Positions 1 through 6,813 of a stretch of DNA of 8,858 nt are shown here, in pieces. The stretch comes from CAZWSC01 sp964636385 (lineage in GTDB: Bacteria > Eisenbacteria > RBG-16-71-46 > CAIMUX01). The stretch spans positions 1 to 8,858 of the forward strand of contig CAZWSC010000054.1 in NCBI GenBank assembly GCA_964636385.1, in the 5' to 3' direction. How positions within the stretch are numbered: position 1 is the first letter of the stretch; each line of letters begins with the position of its first letter. The notes under the pieces are model-generated. The model ran no database searches. It saw only the letters and a program-made list of their open reading frames with translations, and was not told the origin of the DNA. A program made the translations under genes and the position numbers.

Positions 1-1056
1 ACCTTGACGCAGGAGGAGAGGGGCGGCGCCCTGGTGCCGGACTGGTACCCGTATGAACTCCCGAGTGAGGATCCCGGCCTGGACCTGGGATGGACTGACC
101 GGGAGATAGAACGCCTGCGCCCGTACTTCGACCCGCGTACCAACCAGCCCGTGTACATCAAGGACATTGCTGTTGCCAGGATCATCCAGCGCTGCTACGG
201 GAAGCGGCCGATCTACATCGCAGTGACCGTTCCCGATCTGATGGGACTGGAAGAAAGGCTCGTGATGCAGGGGCTTGTCTTCGAGCTCGGGGATCCGCTG
301 CCGGGACAGACGGACAGGACCGACGCGGATCTCGTACTTGAGAACCTGAGGCGGTTCGAGTGGAGGGGCCTGCTCACGGAAGACTGGAAGCACGATTACT
401 CGCTGTACAAGGACGAAAACACGCGCCGCCTGGTGCAGAACTACTCGGCGGCCTTCCTGCGCGTGGCCGAGGCCAGGCTGGAGGAGGGGGATCATCGTAC
501 GGCGGAGTGGGCCAGCTTCACCGGCGCCGAGGTGGCGCCATGGTCCGAGCCCCTGCAGTACCCGCCCGGGATCTTCCTGATGAGGATGGAGATGCATGCA
601 GAGGCGGAGGAGCACTTCGCCCGGATGGCCAACAGGGGCTTCGGTACTTCACGGCTCTACCGGATGCTCGGCCGCACCCAGGAGCTGCAGGGCAGGATGG
701 ACCACGCCGAGGAGAGCTACCGCAGGTCCCTGGACCTTGCCCCGGATGATTACAGAAGCTCCGAGGCCTTCGAAGCCCTGCGCGAGCTCTTCTCCTTCAT
801 GTGGGATGTGAAAGAGGACCTGCCGGGCGCGTATGCCCTCCTGCTCGACTGGAACCGGCGTTTCCCGCAGGATGAGAGGATAAGACTTGCCCTGGAGGAG
901 TTCGGAGAGTCCCTGTATGCCCGTCCGGAAGAGGAGACTCACCGTCAGGAACCTGTGGCCCCTTCAGGGCCGGATGACGGCAACGTGGATGCTGAGGAGC
1001 CGGCACCCGGCGCCGGGGCGGATGCCACGGAGCATGAGGAGGGCCAGAATCCATGA
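1..1056 (+). CDS. C-terminal part of a GT117/DUF2723-type glycosyltransferase with TPR-like repeats (5' partial)
   Basis: The frame is open to the left edge of the window. A TTG at 4 could be a start, but no ribosome binding site can be seen there, so I treat the gene as 5'-truncated. Numbering residues from that TTG, 12-98 hold WYPYEL, then a segment rich in aromatic and Ile/Val residues (YIKDIAVARI at 51-60, KRPIYIAVTV at 67-76, GLEERLVMQGLVFEL at 81-95). From memory this resembles the soluble C-terminal region after the membrane helices of DUF2723 proteins (GT117, the TMEM260-like protein O-mannosyltransferase family), which use lipid-phosphate sugars. Residues 140-295 are helical, with a good TPR-like unit near 216-250 (YRMLGRTQELQGRMDHAEESY). 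Residues 305-350 are a Pro/Glu/Asp-rich, probably disordered tail. No membrane helix lies in the visible part. The stop overlaps the next start as ATGA. A stand-alone TPR protein is possible; the family call is an inference from the first 100 residues. Confidence 0.6.
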   Translation, partial: TLTQEERGGALVPDWYPYELPSEDPGLDLGWTDREIERLRPYFDPRTNQPVYIKDIAVARIIQRCYGKRPIYIAVTVPDLMGLEERLVMQGLVFELGDPLPGQTDRTDADLVLENLRRFEWRGLLTEDWKHDYSLYKDENTRRLVQNYSAAFLRVAEARLEEGDHRTAEWASFTGAEVAPWSEPLQYPPGIFLMRMEMHAEAEEHFARMANRGFGTSRLYRMLGRTQELQGRMDHAEESYRRSLDLAPDDYRSSEAFEALRELFSFMWDVKEDLPGAYALLLDWNRRFPQDERIRLALEEFGESLYARPEEETHRQEPVAPSGPDDGNVDAEEPAPGAGADATEHEEGQNP

Positions 1057-2015
1057 GTGCAGGCACTGCGCTCGTTACAGGGGCTGCCGGCTTCATAGGG
1101 TCGCACCTGTGCAGGCGGCTCCTCGAGTCCGGCTGGACCGTACACGGCATCGACTGCTTCACTCCATACTACGATCCGGCCCTCAAGGAGCGGAATGCCG
1201 CGGCCCTGAGGGACTGGAACAGCTTCCGACTCCTCCGTATCGACCTCCGTACAGCGGCGCTGGATTCGCTTCTTGACGGCGTCGACACGGTATGGCACCT
1301 GGCAGCGCAGGCCGGCGTGCGGGCAAGCTGGGGCGATTCATTCCAGGATTACACGAGCATCAATGTGAACGGCACGCAGCGGCTGCTGGAGGCGGCGGTC
1401 AGGCAGAAGCTTCGGCGCTTCGTCTACGCCTCCTCGTCCTCGGTCTACGGCAGCGCGCCACTCTTCCCGATGGCTGAAGACGGGCCGCTCCGCCCGATCT
1501 CGCCGTATGGGGTCACCAAGCTGGCCGGTGAGCACCTCGCCCGGCTCTACTCGACCGCGTACGGCGTGCCCGCAGTGTCGCTGCGGTACTTCACTGTGTA
1601 CGGCCCGCGCCAGCGCCCCGACATGGCGTTTCACCGCTTCTTCAGGGCGATCATGGAGGGGAAGCCGCTGTCCCTTTACGGGGACGGCCGCCAGACCAGG
1701 GACTTCACCTTCATCGACGATGTGACCGGGGCGAACGTCCTCGCGGGCCTGCGCGGGGAGCCGGGGGAGTGCTACAACATCTCCGGCGGCAGCCGCGTTG
1801 CCGTACTCGATGTGATCCGCTCGATGGAGCGCATAGCAGGCCGGCGGGCCCTTATCGACGAGCAGCCCAGGCAGACGGGGGATCCGCTGGACACCGGCGG
1901 GGACTCCTCGCGTGCGAAGGCCGTTCTCGGGTACGAGCCGACTGTCGGTCTTGAGGAAGGGCTGACAAGAATGGCGGGCTGGATGCAGCGATTCCTGGAG
2001 GGTCAGCCGGAATGA
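1053..2015 (+). CDS. NAD-dependent nucleotide-sugar epimerase, UDP-glucuronate 4-epimerase type
   Basis: A 320-residue extended short-chain dehydrogenase, normal length for the family. It has the NAD-binding glycine motif GAAGFIG at 10-16 near the N-terminus, SSSSVYG at 127-133, and the catalytic pair Tyr152/Lys156 in YGVTK. Substrate-side motifs are DCFTPYYDPALKER (34-47), RYFTVYGPRQRPDM (178-191) and YGDGRQTRDF (209-218). The YYDPALK and YGPRQRPDM motifs are typical of the UDP-glucuronate 4-epimerase branch (UDP-GlcA to UDP-GalA), although some relatives act on UDP-Glc/Gal or UDP-Xyl/Ara. It is a cytoplasmic enzyme. The ATG sits inside ATGA, overlapping the previous stop, with GAGGAGGG at 1036-1043 nine bases upstream; the stop overlaps the next gene in the same way, so translation is probably coupled across three genes. 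The downstream UDP-xylose synthase would compete for UDP-GlcA. Family is certain; exact substrate is inferred. Confidence 0.9.
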   Translation: MSAGTALVTGAAGFIGSHLCRRLLESGWTVHGIDCFTPYYDPALKERNAAALRDWNSFRLLRIDLRTAALDSLLDGVDTVWHLAAQAGVRASWGDSFQDYTSINVNGTQRLLEAAVRQKLRRFVYASSSSVYGSAPLFPMAEDGPLRPISPYGVTKLAGEHLARLYSTAYGVPAVSLRYFTVYGPRQRPDMAFHRFFRAIMEGKPLSLYGDGRQTRDFTFIDDVTGANVLAGLRGEPGECYNISGGSRVAVLDVIRSMERIAGRRALIDEQPRQTGDPLDTGGDSSRAKAVLGYEPTVGLEEGLTRMAGWMQRFLEGQPE

Positions 2016-2950
2016 CGCAGGTTGATGTGAGCGTGGTCGTCCCCGCCTGGAACGAGGCCGAATCACTGAAGGAGCTCATCCCGGCGATAATGGCGGCGCT
2101 GGAGGCTACAGGGCGCAGGCACGAGGTGATCGTGGTTGACGACGGCTCCACCGACGGCACGGAAGAGGCGCTGCTGGAGCTGAGCCGCAACCACGACTGC
2201 TTCAGGGCGGTCAGCCTGCGCCGCAATTTCGGCAAGTCCGCCGCACTCGCCACCGGCTTCGGAGAGTGCCGCGGCAGCTTCGTTGTGACCATGGACGCGG
2301 ATCTGCAGGACGATCCGGAGGAGATACCCGGCTTTCTCTCCGATCTGGAGGGTGGGCTGGACCTCGTGTCGGGCTGGAAGCGGAAGAGACGCGATCCGAT
2401 CACGAAGACACTCCCCAGCCGGTTCTTCAACCGTGTCACTGCATGGGCAAGCGGGTTGAACCTGCACGACTTCAACTGCGGATTCAAGGCGTACAGGCGG
2501 GATGTGGTCCGCGAGATCGACCTCTACGGCGAGATGCACCGCTATGTTCCGGTCCTTGCCAACCGCCTCGGTTTCCGGGTCGGCGAGAGGGAGGTCCTTC
2601 ATCACCCCCGCCGCCACGGGCGCTCCAAGTTCGGCCCCTCGCGTTTCATCAACGGGTTCCTGGATCTCCTTGAGGTGATGTTCCTGGCCGGAGGGCGGCG
2701 CACACCCCTCCACGTGTTCGGCCGCTGGGGCTCGGCCCTCCTCGGGTCCGGGGTCCTGATAAACCTGTACATGCTGGGAGTCTGGCTGGCAGAGGGCCGC
2801 CTGCGGGTCAGGCCCCTGCTTCTCTTCGGGGTGATTCTCATCATCCTGGGGATACAGTTCATATCGATCGGGCTGCTGGCTGCTTTGATTCACGAGCCCC
2901 GGGCGCGTCTCAGGGTCTATCCTGTCCGGAGGCGTTTCCCGGAGGAGTAA
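2012..2950 (+). CDS. Membrane-anchored family 2 glycosyltransferase, GtrB/ArnC-like (polyprenyl-phosphate sugar synthase)
   Basis: A 312-residue protein with an N-terminal GT-A domain: VVVPAWNEAESL at 8-19, VVDDGSTDGT at 41-50, RNFGKSAALATGF at 71-83, and the metal-binding DAD at 95-97 in DADLQDDPEE. FNCGFKAYRRDV (154-165) and GEMHRYVPVLA (173-183) are also typical of the GtrB/ArnC/DPM1-like branch. Two hydrophobic stretches near 235-259 and 268-292 are the usual two C-terminal membrane helices, ending in a basic cytoplasmic tail (RVYPVRRRFPEE). Such enzymes move a sugar from UDP- or GDP-sugar to undecaprenyl phosphate on the inner face of the membrane, giving a donor used outside. The sugar cannot be read from the sequence. 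It starts in an ATGA overlap with the epimerase; GGAGGG at 1997-2002 lies nine bases upstream of the ATG. The pairing suggests the epimerase product could feed this enzyme. Confidence 0.9.
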   Translation: MTQVDVSVVVPAWNEAESLKELIPAIMAALEATGRRHEVIVVDDGSTDGTEEALLELSRNHDCFRAVSLRRNFGKSAALATGFGECRGSFVVTMDADLQDDPEEIPGFLSDLEGGLDLVSGWKRKRRDPITKTLPSRFFNRVTAWASGLNLHDFNCGFKAYRRDVVREIDLYGEMHRYVPVLANRLGFRVGEREVLHHPRRHGRSKFGPSRFINGFLDLLEVMFLAGGRRTPLHVFGRWGSALLGSGVLINLYMLGVWLAEGRLRVRPLLLFGVILIILGIQFISIGLLAALIHEPRARLRVYPVRRRFPEE

Positions 2951-2998
2951 GAGCCGGGGCTGACGGGCCGGGGATTCCTCCGGTGAAGGGCCCGGCTC
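2951..2998 (+). terminator. Nested stem-loop directly after the stop codon (possible U-tract-less terminator)
   Basis: GAGCCGGG at 2951-2958 pairs with CCCGGCTC at 2991-2998 (8 bp, perfect). Inside, CCGGGG at 2968-2973 pairs with CTCCGG at 2978-2983 (one G-U) around the tetraloop ATTC. The structure begins at the base after the TAA of the GtrB-like gene. No T-run follows, so it is not a classical intrinsic terminator; it may act as a U-less terminator or 3'-end protector. A similar arrangement sharing GGGGCTGA and CCGGTGAAGG occurs at 6806-6840. The remaining gap to the next start (2999-3024) holds only a Shine-Dalgarno sequence; I see no convincing promoter. Confidence 0.4.
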
Positions 2999-3011
2999 AC
3001 TACAGATGGAT

Positions 3012-3018
3012 GGGGAGG
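3012..3018 (+). promoter_or_regulatory. Ribosome binding site that sets the UDP-xylose synthase start
   Basis: GGGGAGG lies six bases before the ATG at 3025. It settles the start: an ATG at 3006 opens a different, long frame across the same region, but that ATG lies before the site and its frame encodes no recognisable protein. Confidence 0.8.
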
Positions 3019-3024
3019 TAGCGG

Positions 3025-3951
3025 ATGCGTGCTGTGATAACGGGCGGAGCGGGATTCATCGGGTCTCATCTGTGCGATCACTTTCTCGAGCAGGGCTGGG
3101 AGGTGATCGCGATCGACAACCTCCTGACGGGATCGGTGGACAACATCGCCCACATCCGCGATCCGAAGTTCGCCTTCATCCAGTACGATGTCACCAACTA
3201 CCTGTACATCGACGGTCCTGTCGACCTGGTGCTGCACTTCGCAAGCCCTGCGAGCCCCCTGGACTACCTGAGGCTCCCGATACAGACACTGAAGGTCGGT
3301 GCGATGGGCACGCACAAGGCGCTGGGCCTTGCGCGGGCCAAGGATGCGCGTTTCCTGCTGGCATCTACCTCCGAGGTGTACGGCGACCCGCTTGTGCACC
3401 CGCAGCCGGAATCGTACTGGGGGAATGTCAACCCGGTCGGCCTGCGGGGGGTGTACGACGAGGCGAAGCGGTATGCCGAGGCGCTGGCGATGGCGTATCA
3501 CAGGTATCACGGCCTGGATGTCAAGATCGTCCGGATATTCAACACGTTCGGCCCGCGGATGCGCAAGCACGACGGACGCGCGGTCCCCGCCTTCATCATG
3601 CAGGCGATTCGCGGCGAGGTCCTGACGATCTTCGGGGATGGATCGCAGACACGGAGTTTCGGCTACATAACCGACCTGGTGCGCGGAATACGCATGCTTG
3701 CAGAGTCGTCGGTGAACGAACCGGTCAACCTGGGCAATCCCCAGGAGCTTTCGGTCCTGGAGATGGCCGCGCTCATAAGGGAGATTGTGGGCTGCCGTTC
3801 CGAGATGGTGTTCCAGCCGCTCCCCGAGGACGATCCGAAGGTGCGCCAGCCCGACATATCGCTGGCCCGCGAGGTGCTCGGCTGGGAGCCACGGGTGGAT
3901 GTGCGCGACGCGCTGCGCATGACCGTGGACTGGTTCCGCAGGACCGTGTGA
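3025..3951 (+). CDS. uxs: UDP-glucuronate decarboxylase (UDP-xylose synthase)
   Basis: A 308-residue extended SDR enzyme converting UDP-glucuronate to UDP-xylose plus CO2 with bound NAD. Visible motifs are GGAGFIG at 7-13, Asp31 after the second strand (binds the adenosine ribose), HFASPASPLDY at 71-81, STSEVYGDP at 114-122, the catalytic YDEAK with Tyr144 and Lys148, and RQPDIS at 274-279 with the C-terminal substrate arginine. The SPASP, TSEVYGDP with Glu117, YWGNVNP and YDEAKR motifs together are the signature of UXS and separate it from dTDP-glucose dehydratases and epimerases. The length fits a single-domain, soluble bacterial UXS without the membrane anchor of animal enzymes. It follows a 74-bp gap and leads a tight run with the DPM1-like gene 22 bp downstream. 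No UDP-glucose 6-dehydrogenase lies in the window, so UDP-glucuronate must come from elsewhere. Confidence 0.93.
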   Translation: MRAVITGGAGFIGSHLCDHFLEQGWEVIAIDNLLTGSVDNIAHIRDPKFAFIQYDVTNYLYIDGPVDLVLHFASPASPLDYLRLPIQTLKVGAMGTHKALGLARAKDARFLLASTSEVYGDPLVHPQPESYWGNVNPVGLRGVYDEAKRYAEALAMAYHRYHGLDVKIVRIFNTFGPRMRKHDGRAVPAFIMQAIRGEVLTIFGDGSQTRSFGYITDLVRGIRMLAESSVNEPVNLGNPQELSVLEMAALIREIVGCRSEMVFQPLPEDDPKVRQPDISLAREVLGWEPRVDVRDALRMTVDWFRRTV

Positions 3952-3961
3952 AAGCGAGGAC

Positions 3962-3969
3962 GGAGGGGG
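3962..3969 (+). promoter_or_regulatory. Ribosome binding site for a TTG start
   Basis: GGAGGGGG ends four bases before the TTG at 3974. It supports this non-ATG start, because the translated motif VVVPTYNEADNI follows within a few residues and there is no better upstream start in the 22-base gap. Confidence 0.7.
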
Positions 3970-3973
3970 AATC

Positions 3974-4723
3974 TTGAAGAGCCTGGTGGTGGTTCCGACC
4001 TACAACGAGGCCGACAACATCCCGGAACTGATTCCCGGGATCCTGTCCCAGCCCGGCGAGTTCGAGGTGCTCGTGGTGGACGACAACTCACCGGACGGTA
4101 CGGGCGATCTGGTCGAGAGGCTGGCTGAAGCGGACAGCCGCGTGCACCTGCTGCGCCGGCCCGGCAAGATGGGTCTGGGGTCCGCCTACATCGCGGGATT
4201 CGGCTGGGCCCTGGAGCGAGACTACGACGTGATCTTCGAGATGGACGCCGACTTCTCGCACGATCCGGCCGCCCTTCCGGAGTTCATGAAGGCGATCGAG
4301 GATGCGGATCTGGTGCTCGGGTCGAGATACCTCTCGGGAGTAACGGTGGTGAACTGGCCGCTCAAGCGTCTCATCCTGAGTTATACAGCCAACCTGTACA
4401 GCCGGCTTCTTACCGGCCTGCCGCTTGCGGACGGCACCGGGGGGTTCAAGGCGTTCAGACGGGCGACCCTCGAGGCGATCGACCTTTCCAGGGTCCGGTC
4501 CGACGGTTACTCCTTCCAGATCGAACTCAGCTTCCTGGCCTACCGGATGGGATTCCGACTGAAGGAGATCCCGATAATCTTCGCGGACCGACGGGTGGGG
4601 ATCTCGAAGATGAACCGCAGGATCATATTCGAGGCGACCTGGATGGTGTGGCGCCTCTTCCTCGTCCGTCTGTTCACGCGCAGGCGCAGGCATAGTCCCG
4701 ATGGTGCAGGGGAGTCCGCGTGA
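3974..4723 (+). CDS. Polyprenol-phosphate mannose synthase, DPM1-like family 2 glycosyltransferase
   Basis: A 249-residue soluble GT-A enzyme. Motifs in order: VVVPTYNEADNI (5-16), VVDDNSPDGT (34-43), KMGLGSAYIAGF (65-76), EMDADFSHDP (89-98, metal-binding DAD at 91-93), GSRY (116-119), DGTGGFKAFRR (153-163), SDGYSFQIEL (176-185) and IPIIFADRRVGISKM (199-213). The DNSPDGT, SDGYSFQIE and FADRR-G-SKM motifs are diagnostic of dolichol/polyprenol-phosphate mannose synthases, which move mannose from GDP-mannose to polyprenyl phosphate on the cytoplasmic face. There is no C-terminal GtrA-like membrane domain; the protein ends in a basic stretch, RLFTRRRRH, that may touch the membrane. The start is TTG with a strong ribosome binding site, and its stop overlaps the next start in GTGA. 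Its product is the kind of donor used by GT117/TMEM260-type transferases such as the suspected one at the left edge. Mannose rather than another hexose is a family-based inference. Confidence 0.92.
   Translation: MKSLVVVPTYNEADNIPELIPGILSQPGEFEVLVVDDNSPDGTGDLVERLAEADSRVHLLRRPGKMGLGSAYIAGFGWALERDYDVIFEMDADFSHDPAALPEFMKAIEDADLVLGSRYLSGVTVVNWPLKRLILSYTANLYSRLLTGLPLADGTGGFKAFRRATLEAIDLSRVRSDGYSFQIELSFLAYRMGFRLKEIPIIFADRRVGISKMNRRIIFEATWMVWRLFLVRLFTRRRRHSPDGAGESA
4708..4714 (+). promoter_or_regulatory. Ribosome binding site for a GTG start
   Basis: AGGGGAG lies five bases before the GTG at 4720, inside the end of the DPM1-like gene. With the GTGA overlap it indicates translational coupling and supports GTG as the start of the fusion gene. 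Confidence 0.7.
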
Positions 4724-6813
4724 GCGGGCAGCCTCCGAGTCCCCGGGAGGCCGCAGGGACGGCGCCGCAGCCGGATGTCTCGATTCTCATCGTCGTGTAC
4801 AGGACGCCGGCGTTTCTGAAGAGGGCGCTCGACTCCATAGAGGCCTCGAACCCCGGCGTGTCGTACGAAGTCATCGTGATAGACAACTCCCCGGAGGTGC
4901 AGGGAAGCAGGGAGGTCGCGCAAGGCCGCGGGCAGATCCAGTATGTCCCGAATGCGAAGAACGTCGGATTCGGACGCGCGTGCAACCAGGCGATGCGGAT
5001 GGCGCGGGGCCGTCTCTACTTCCTTCTGAATCCCGACATGGAGGTGCACCCGGGGAGCATCGAAGCCCTTGTCGAGTGTATGGACTCGCGCCCGGAGGCC
5101 GGGATTGTCGCGCCCCGCCTGCACTACGGTGACGGTTCGCTTCAGGAGTCGTGCCGTACCTTCTATACGCTGCCGATCTTCCTCCTGCGCCGGACCTTCC
5201 TGCGGAGGCTCTTTCCCGGTTCCGGGATCATACGCGAGCACCTGATGCTGGACTGGGACCACGAGGACACCCGGGAGGTCGACTGGTGCATCGGGGCGGC
5301 GCTTCTGGTCCGGCGCGACGCGGTGGAAGATGTGGGGATGATGGACGAGCGCTTCTTCATGTACTTCGAGGATGTCGACTGGTGTCACAGGATGCACCAG
5401 CGGGGATGGCGGGTCGTATACCACCCGGCGTCGCGCATGACGCACCACTATCAGCGGGCAAGCTCCGGGTGGAAGCCCAGCCGGGGCCTCCTTATACACA
5501 TCGGATCGACGCTTCGCTACTACGAGAAGTGGTCCTTCGTTCTCTACCTCTTGAAGCGGCGCAGCGACGCACTGCGCAACCTGACGCTCTTCGGCAGCGA
5601 CCTCCTGATGGTGGCAGCGGCATTCCTGGCGGCATACTGGCTGCGAAGTCTGGCCGGGGGCATCATCACGGACAAGCCTCTCTTCCGCCTCGAGCAGTAC
5701 AGCCGCTTTCTCGTCTTCACCGGGTTCGTGGCTGCGGCCTCCTTCATACTGACCGGGCTGTACAGGGAGAGGCGTCCGCCCTCCTTCGTCGAGAACATGA
5801 TCCCGGTCGCCAGGGCACTTGCCTGGACCGCAATGCTCCTCATGACCTCCACGTTCCTGTTCTCGGTGCGCATCTTCTCGCGTACCGTGGTGGCCCTCTT
5901 CTTCCCCATGGCCGTCCTGATGGTGACCTGGGGACGCGTGCTGCTCCTGCGGGCGGTGCGGTCTGTGCAGCAGAGGGACCTGAACCTGAAGCGCCTGGGG
6001 ATACTGGGGCCGCGGGGGGCTGTGAACACGCTCATGGAGAGGTTCGACCGCGCGGGAAGCTTCGGATACGAGCCGGTAGTGCTCACCAGTGGGGAGGACC
6101 GGCTCCAGGGCCCACAGGACTGGATCCGCAGACTGCGCCTGGAGCGGGTGCAGGAGGTTCTGCTCTTCGAGGACTGGCAGGGTGATGCGGCGGGGCTGAT
6201 CCCTGTGCTGCGCGAAGAGGGATGGCCTGTCCGGATGGTCCCGGCAATGCGCTCGGTCTATCCACGCGGCGGCGCGGTCACCGACTTCATGGGGCTTCCC
6301 TCCGTTGCGATGGGCGTTGGTTCGGCCCCGACTGTGGCCGGTTCGGGACGCCGCATCGGCGACCTGGCCGCGGCCGTGATCATCTTCGCCCTCTGGCTTG
6401 TCCCGTTCCTGGTCGCTGCTGCGTGGAGAGGGCTGCGGAGGAGGCCTGTGACCCGGATGCTGCGACTGCGCGGCAAGGGCGGGCAGGTCCTGCGGTTGCG
6501 GCTCATGGCTGGGGCGGGTCGGGGACGGGGGTTCCTGCGCACCGTGCTGGACTGGTATCCCGGCCTCAGCGCGCTGACCGATGGCCGGGTCAGCCTGGTC
6601 GGCATCTGCCCGCTCACGGAGACTGAGTGGGACTCCACGGATGAGGGATACCGGGCCCGCCCGCCAGAGGGGCCCGTAGGCATGCTCGGCCCCTGGACCT
6701 CCCGCCGGAAGGAGGCGGCGGAGCTGGCCGCATGGAACCGCTCCTACCCTGAGCATTGGTCACAGGCGGAGGATTTGCGTATCCTCACCAGGGTGATTCT
6801 GGGCAGGGGCTGA
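4720..6813 (+). CDS. WbbL-like family 2 glycosyltransferase fused to a degenerate WbaP-like phosphoglycosyltransferase
   Basis: A 697-residue fusion. Residues 19-245 are a rhamnosyltransferase-type GT2: VSILIVVYRTP (20-30), NVGFGRACNQA (81-91), LLNPDMEV (102-109) in place of DXD, WCIGAALLVRRDA (189-201) and DERFFMYFEDVDWCHR (209-224); all look intact. Residues 287-410 hold about four membrane helices, 420-520 a Rossmann-like region starting LKRLGILGPRGA, and 543-697 a bacterial sugar transferase domain, as in large monotopic phosphoglycosyltransferases that attach sugar phosphate to undecaprenyl phosphate. In this last part the entry motif (GRRIGD, 543-548), one membrane helix and SLVGICP (625-631) can be aligned, but the catalytic region is changed. 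LRLRLM (591-596) stands for KFRTM, is followed by Ala-Gly instead of Asp-Glu, and only 13 residues separate it from LDWYP (610-614), where relatives have LDELPQ. PRP is replaced by ICP. The gene overlaps the DPM1-like gene by GTGA. The GT2 half is probably active; the other half may be only a membrane or substrate scaffold. The acceptor is unknown. Confidence 0.88.
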   Translation: MSGQPPSPREAAGTAPQPDVSILIVVYRTPAFLKRALDSIEASNPGVSYEVIVIDNSPEVQGSREVAQGRGQIQYVPNAKNVGFGRACNQAMRMARGRLYFLLNPDMEVHPGSIEALVECMDSRPEAGIVAPRLHYGDGSLQESCRTFYTLPIFLLRRTFLRRLFPGSGIIREHLMLDWDHEDTREVDWCIGAALLVRRDAVEDVGMMDERFFMYFEDVDWCHRMHQRGWRVVYHPASRMTHHYQRASSGWKPSRGLLIHIGSTLRYYEKWSFVLYLLKRRSDALRNLTLFGSDLLMVAAAFLAAYWLRSLAGGIITDKPLFRLEQYSRFLVFTGFVAAASFILTGLYRERRPPSFVENMIPVARALAWTAMLLMTSTFLFSVRIFSRTVVALFFPMAVLMVTWGRVLLLRAVRSVQQRDLNLKRLGILGPRGAVNTLMERFDRAGSFGYEPVVLTSGEDRLQGPQDWIRRLRLERVQEVLLFEDWQGDAAGLIPVLREEGWPVRMVPAMRSVYPRGGAVTDFMGLPSVAMGVGSAPTVAGSGRRIGDLAAAVIIFALWLVPFLVAAAWRGLRRRPVTRMLRLRGKGGQVLRLRLMAGAGRGRGFLRTVLDWYPGLSALTDGRVSLVGICPLTETEWDSTDEGYRARPPEGPVGMLGPWTSRRKEAAELAAWNRSYPEHWSQAEDLRILTRVILGRG

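Noticed and set aside
6..2021. TGACGCAGG found at 6-14 and again at 2013-2021, both just after possible start codons
   Set aside because: Both simply encode Thr-Gln after the start; nine matching bases in GC-rich DNA are weak evidence of a shared element.
2063..2893. Minus-strand frame of 276 codons opposite the GtrB-like gene
   Set aside because: No motif and no ribosome binding site of note; it is a shadow of a clearly coding + strand gene.
3006..3977. A 323-codon + frame beginning at ATG 3006 across the UDP-xylose synthase gene
   Set aside because: It overlaps a gene with complete catalytic motifs in another frame, its own translation is Gly/Arg/Ala-rich without domains, and the ribosome binding site fits ATG 3025 instead.
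4540..6756. A 738-codon open frame on the minus strand opposite the fusion gene
   Set aside because: Its translation is a low-complexity mix rich in His, Arg, Pro and Gln with no motif, and it mirrors the codon bias of the real gene on the + strand. GC-rich coding DNA often leaves such antisense frames open.
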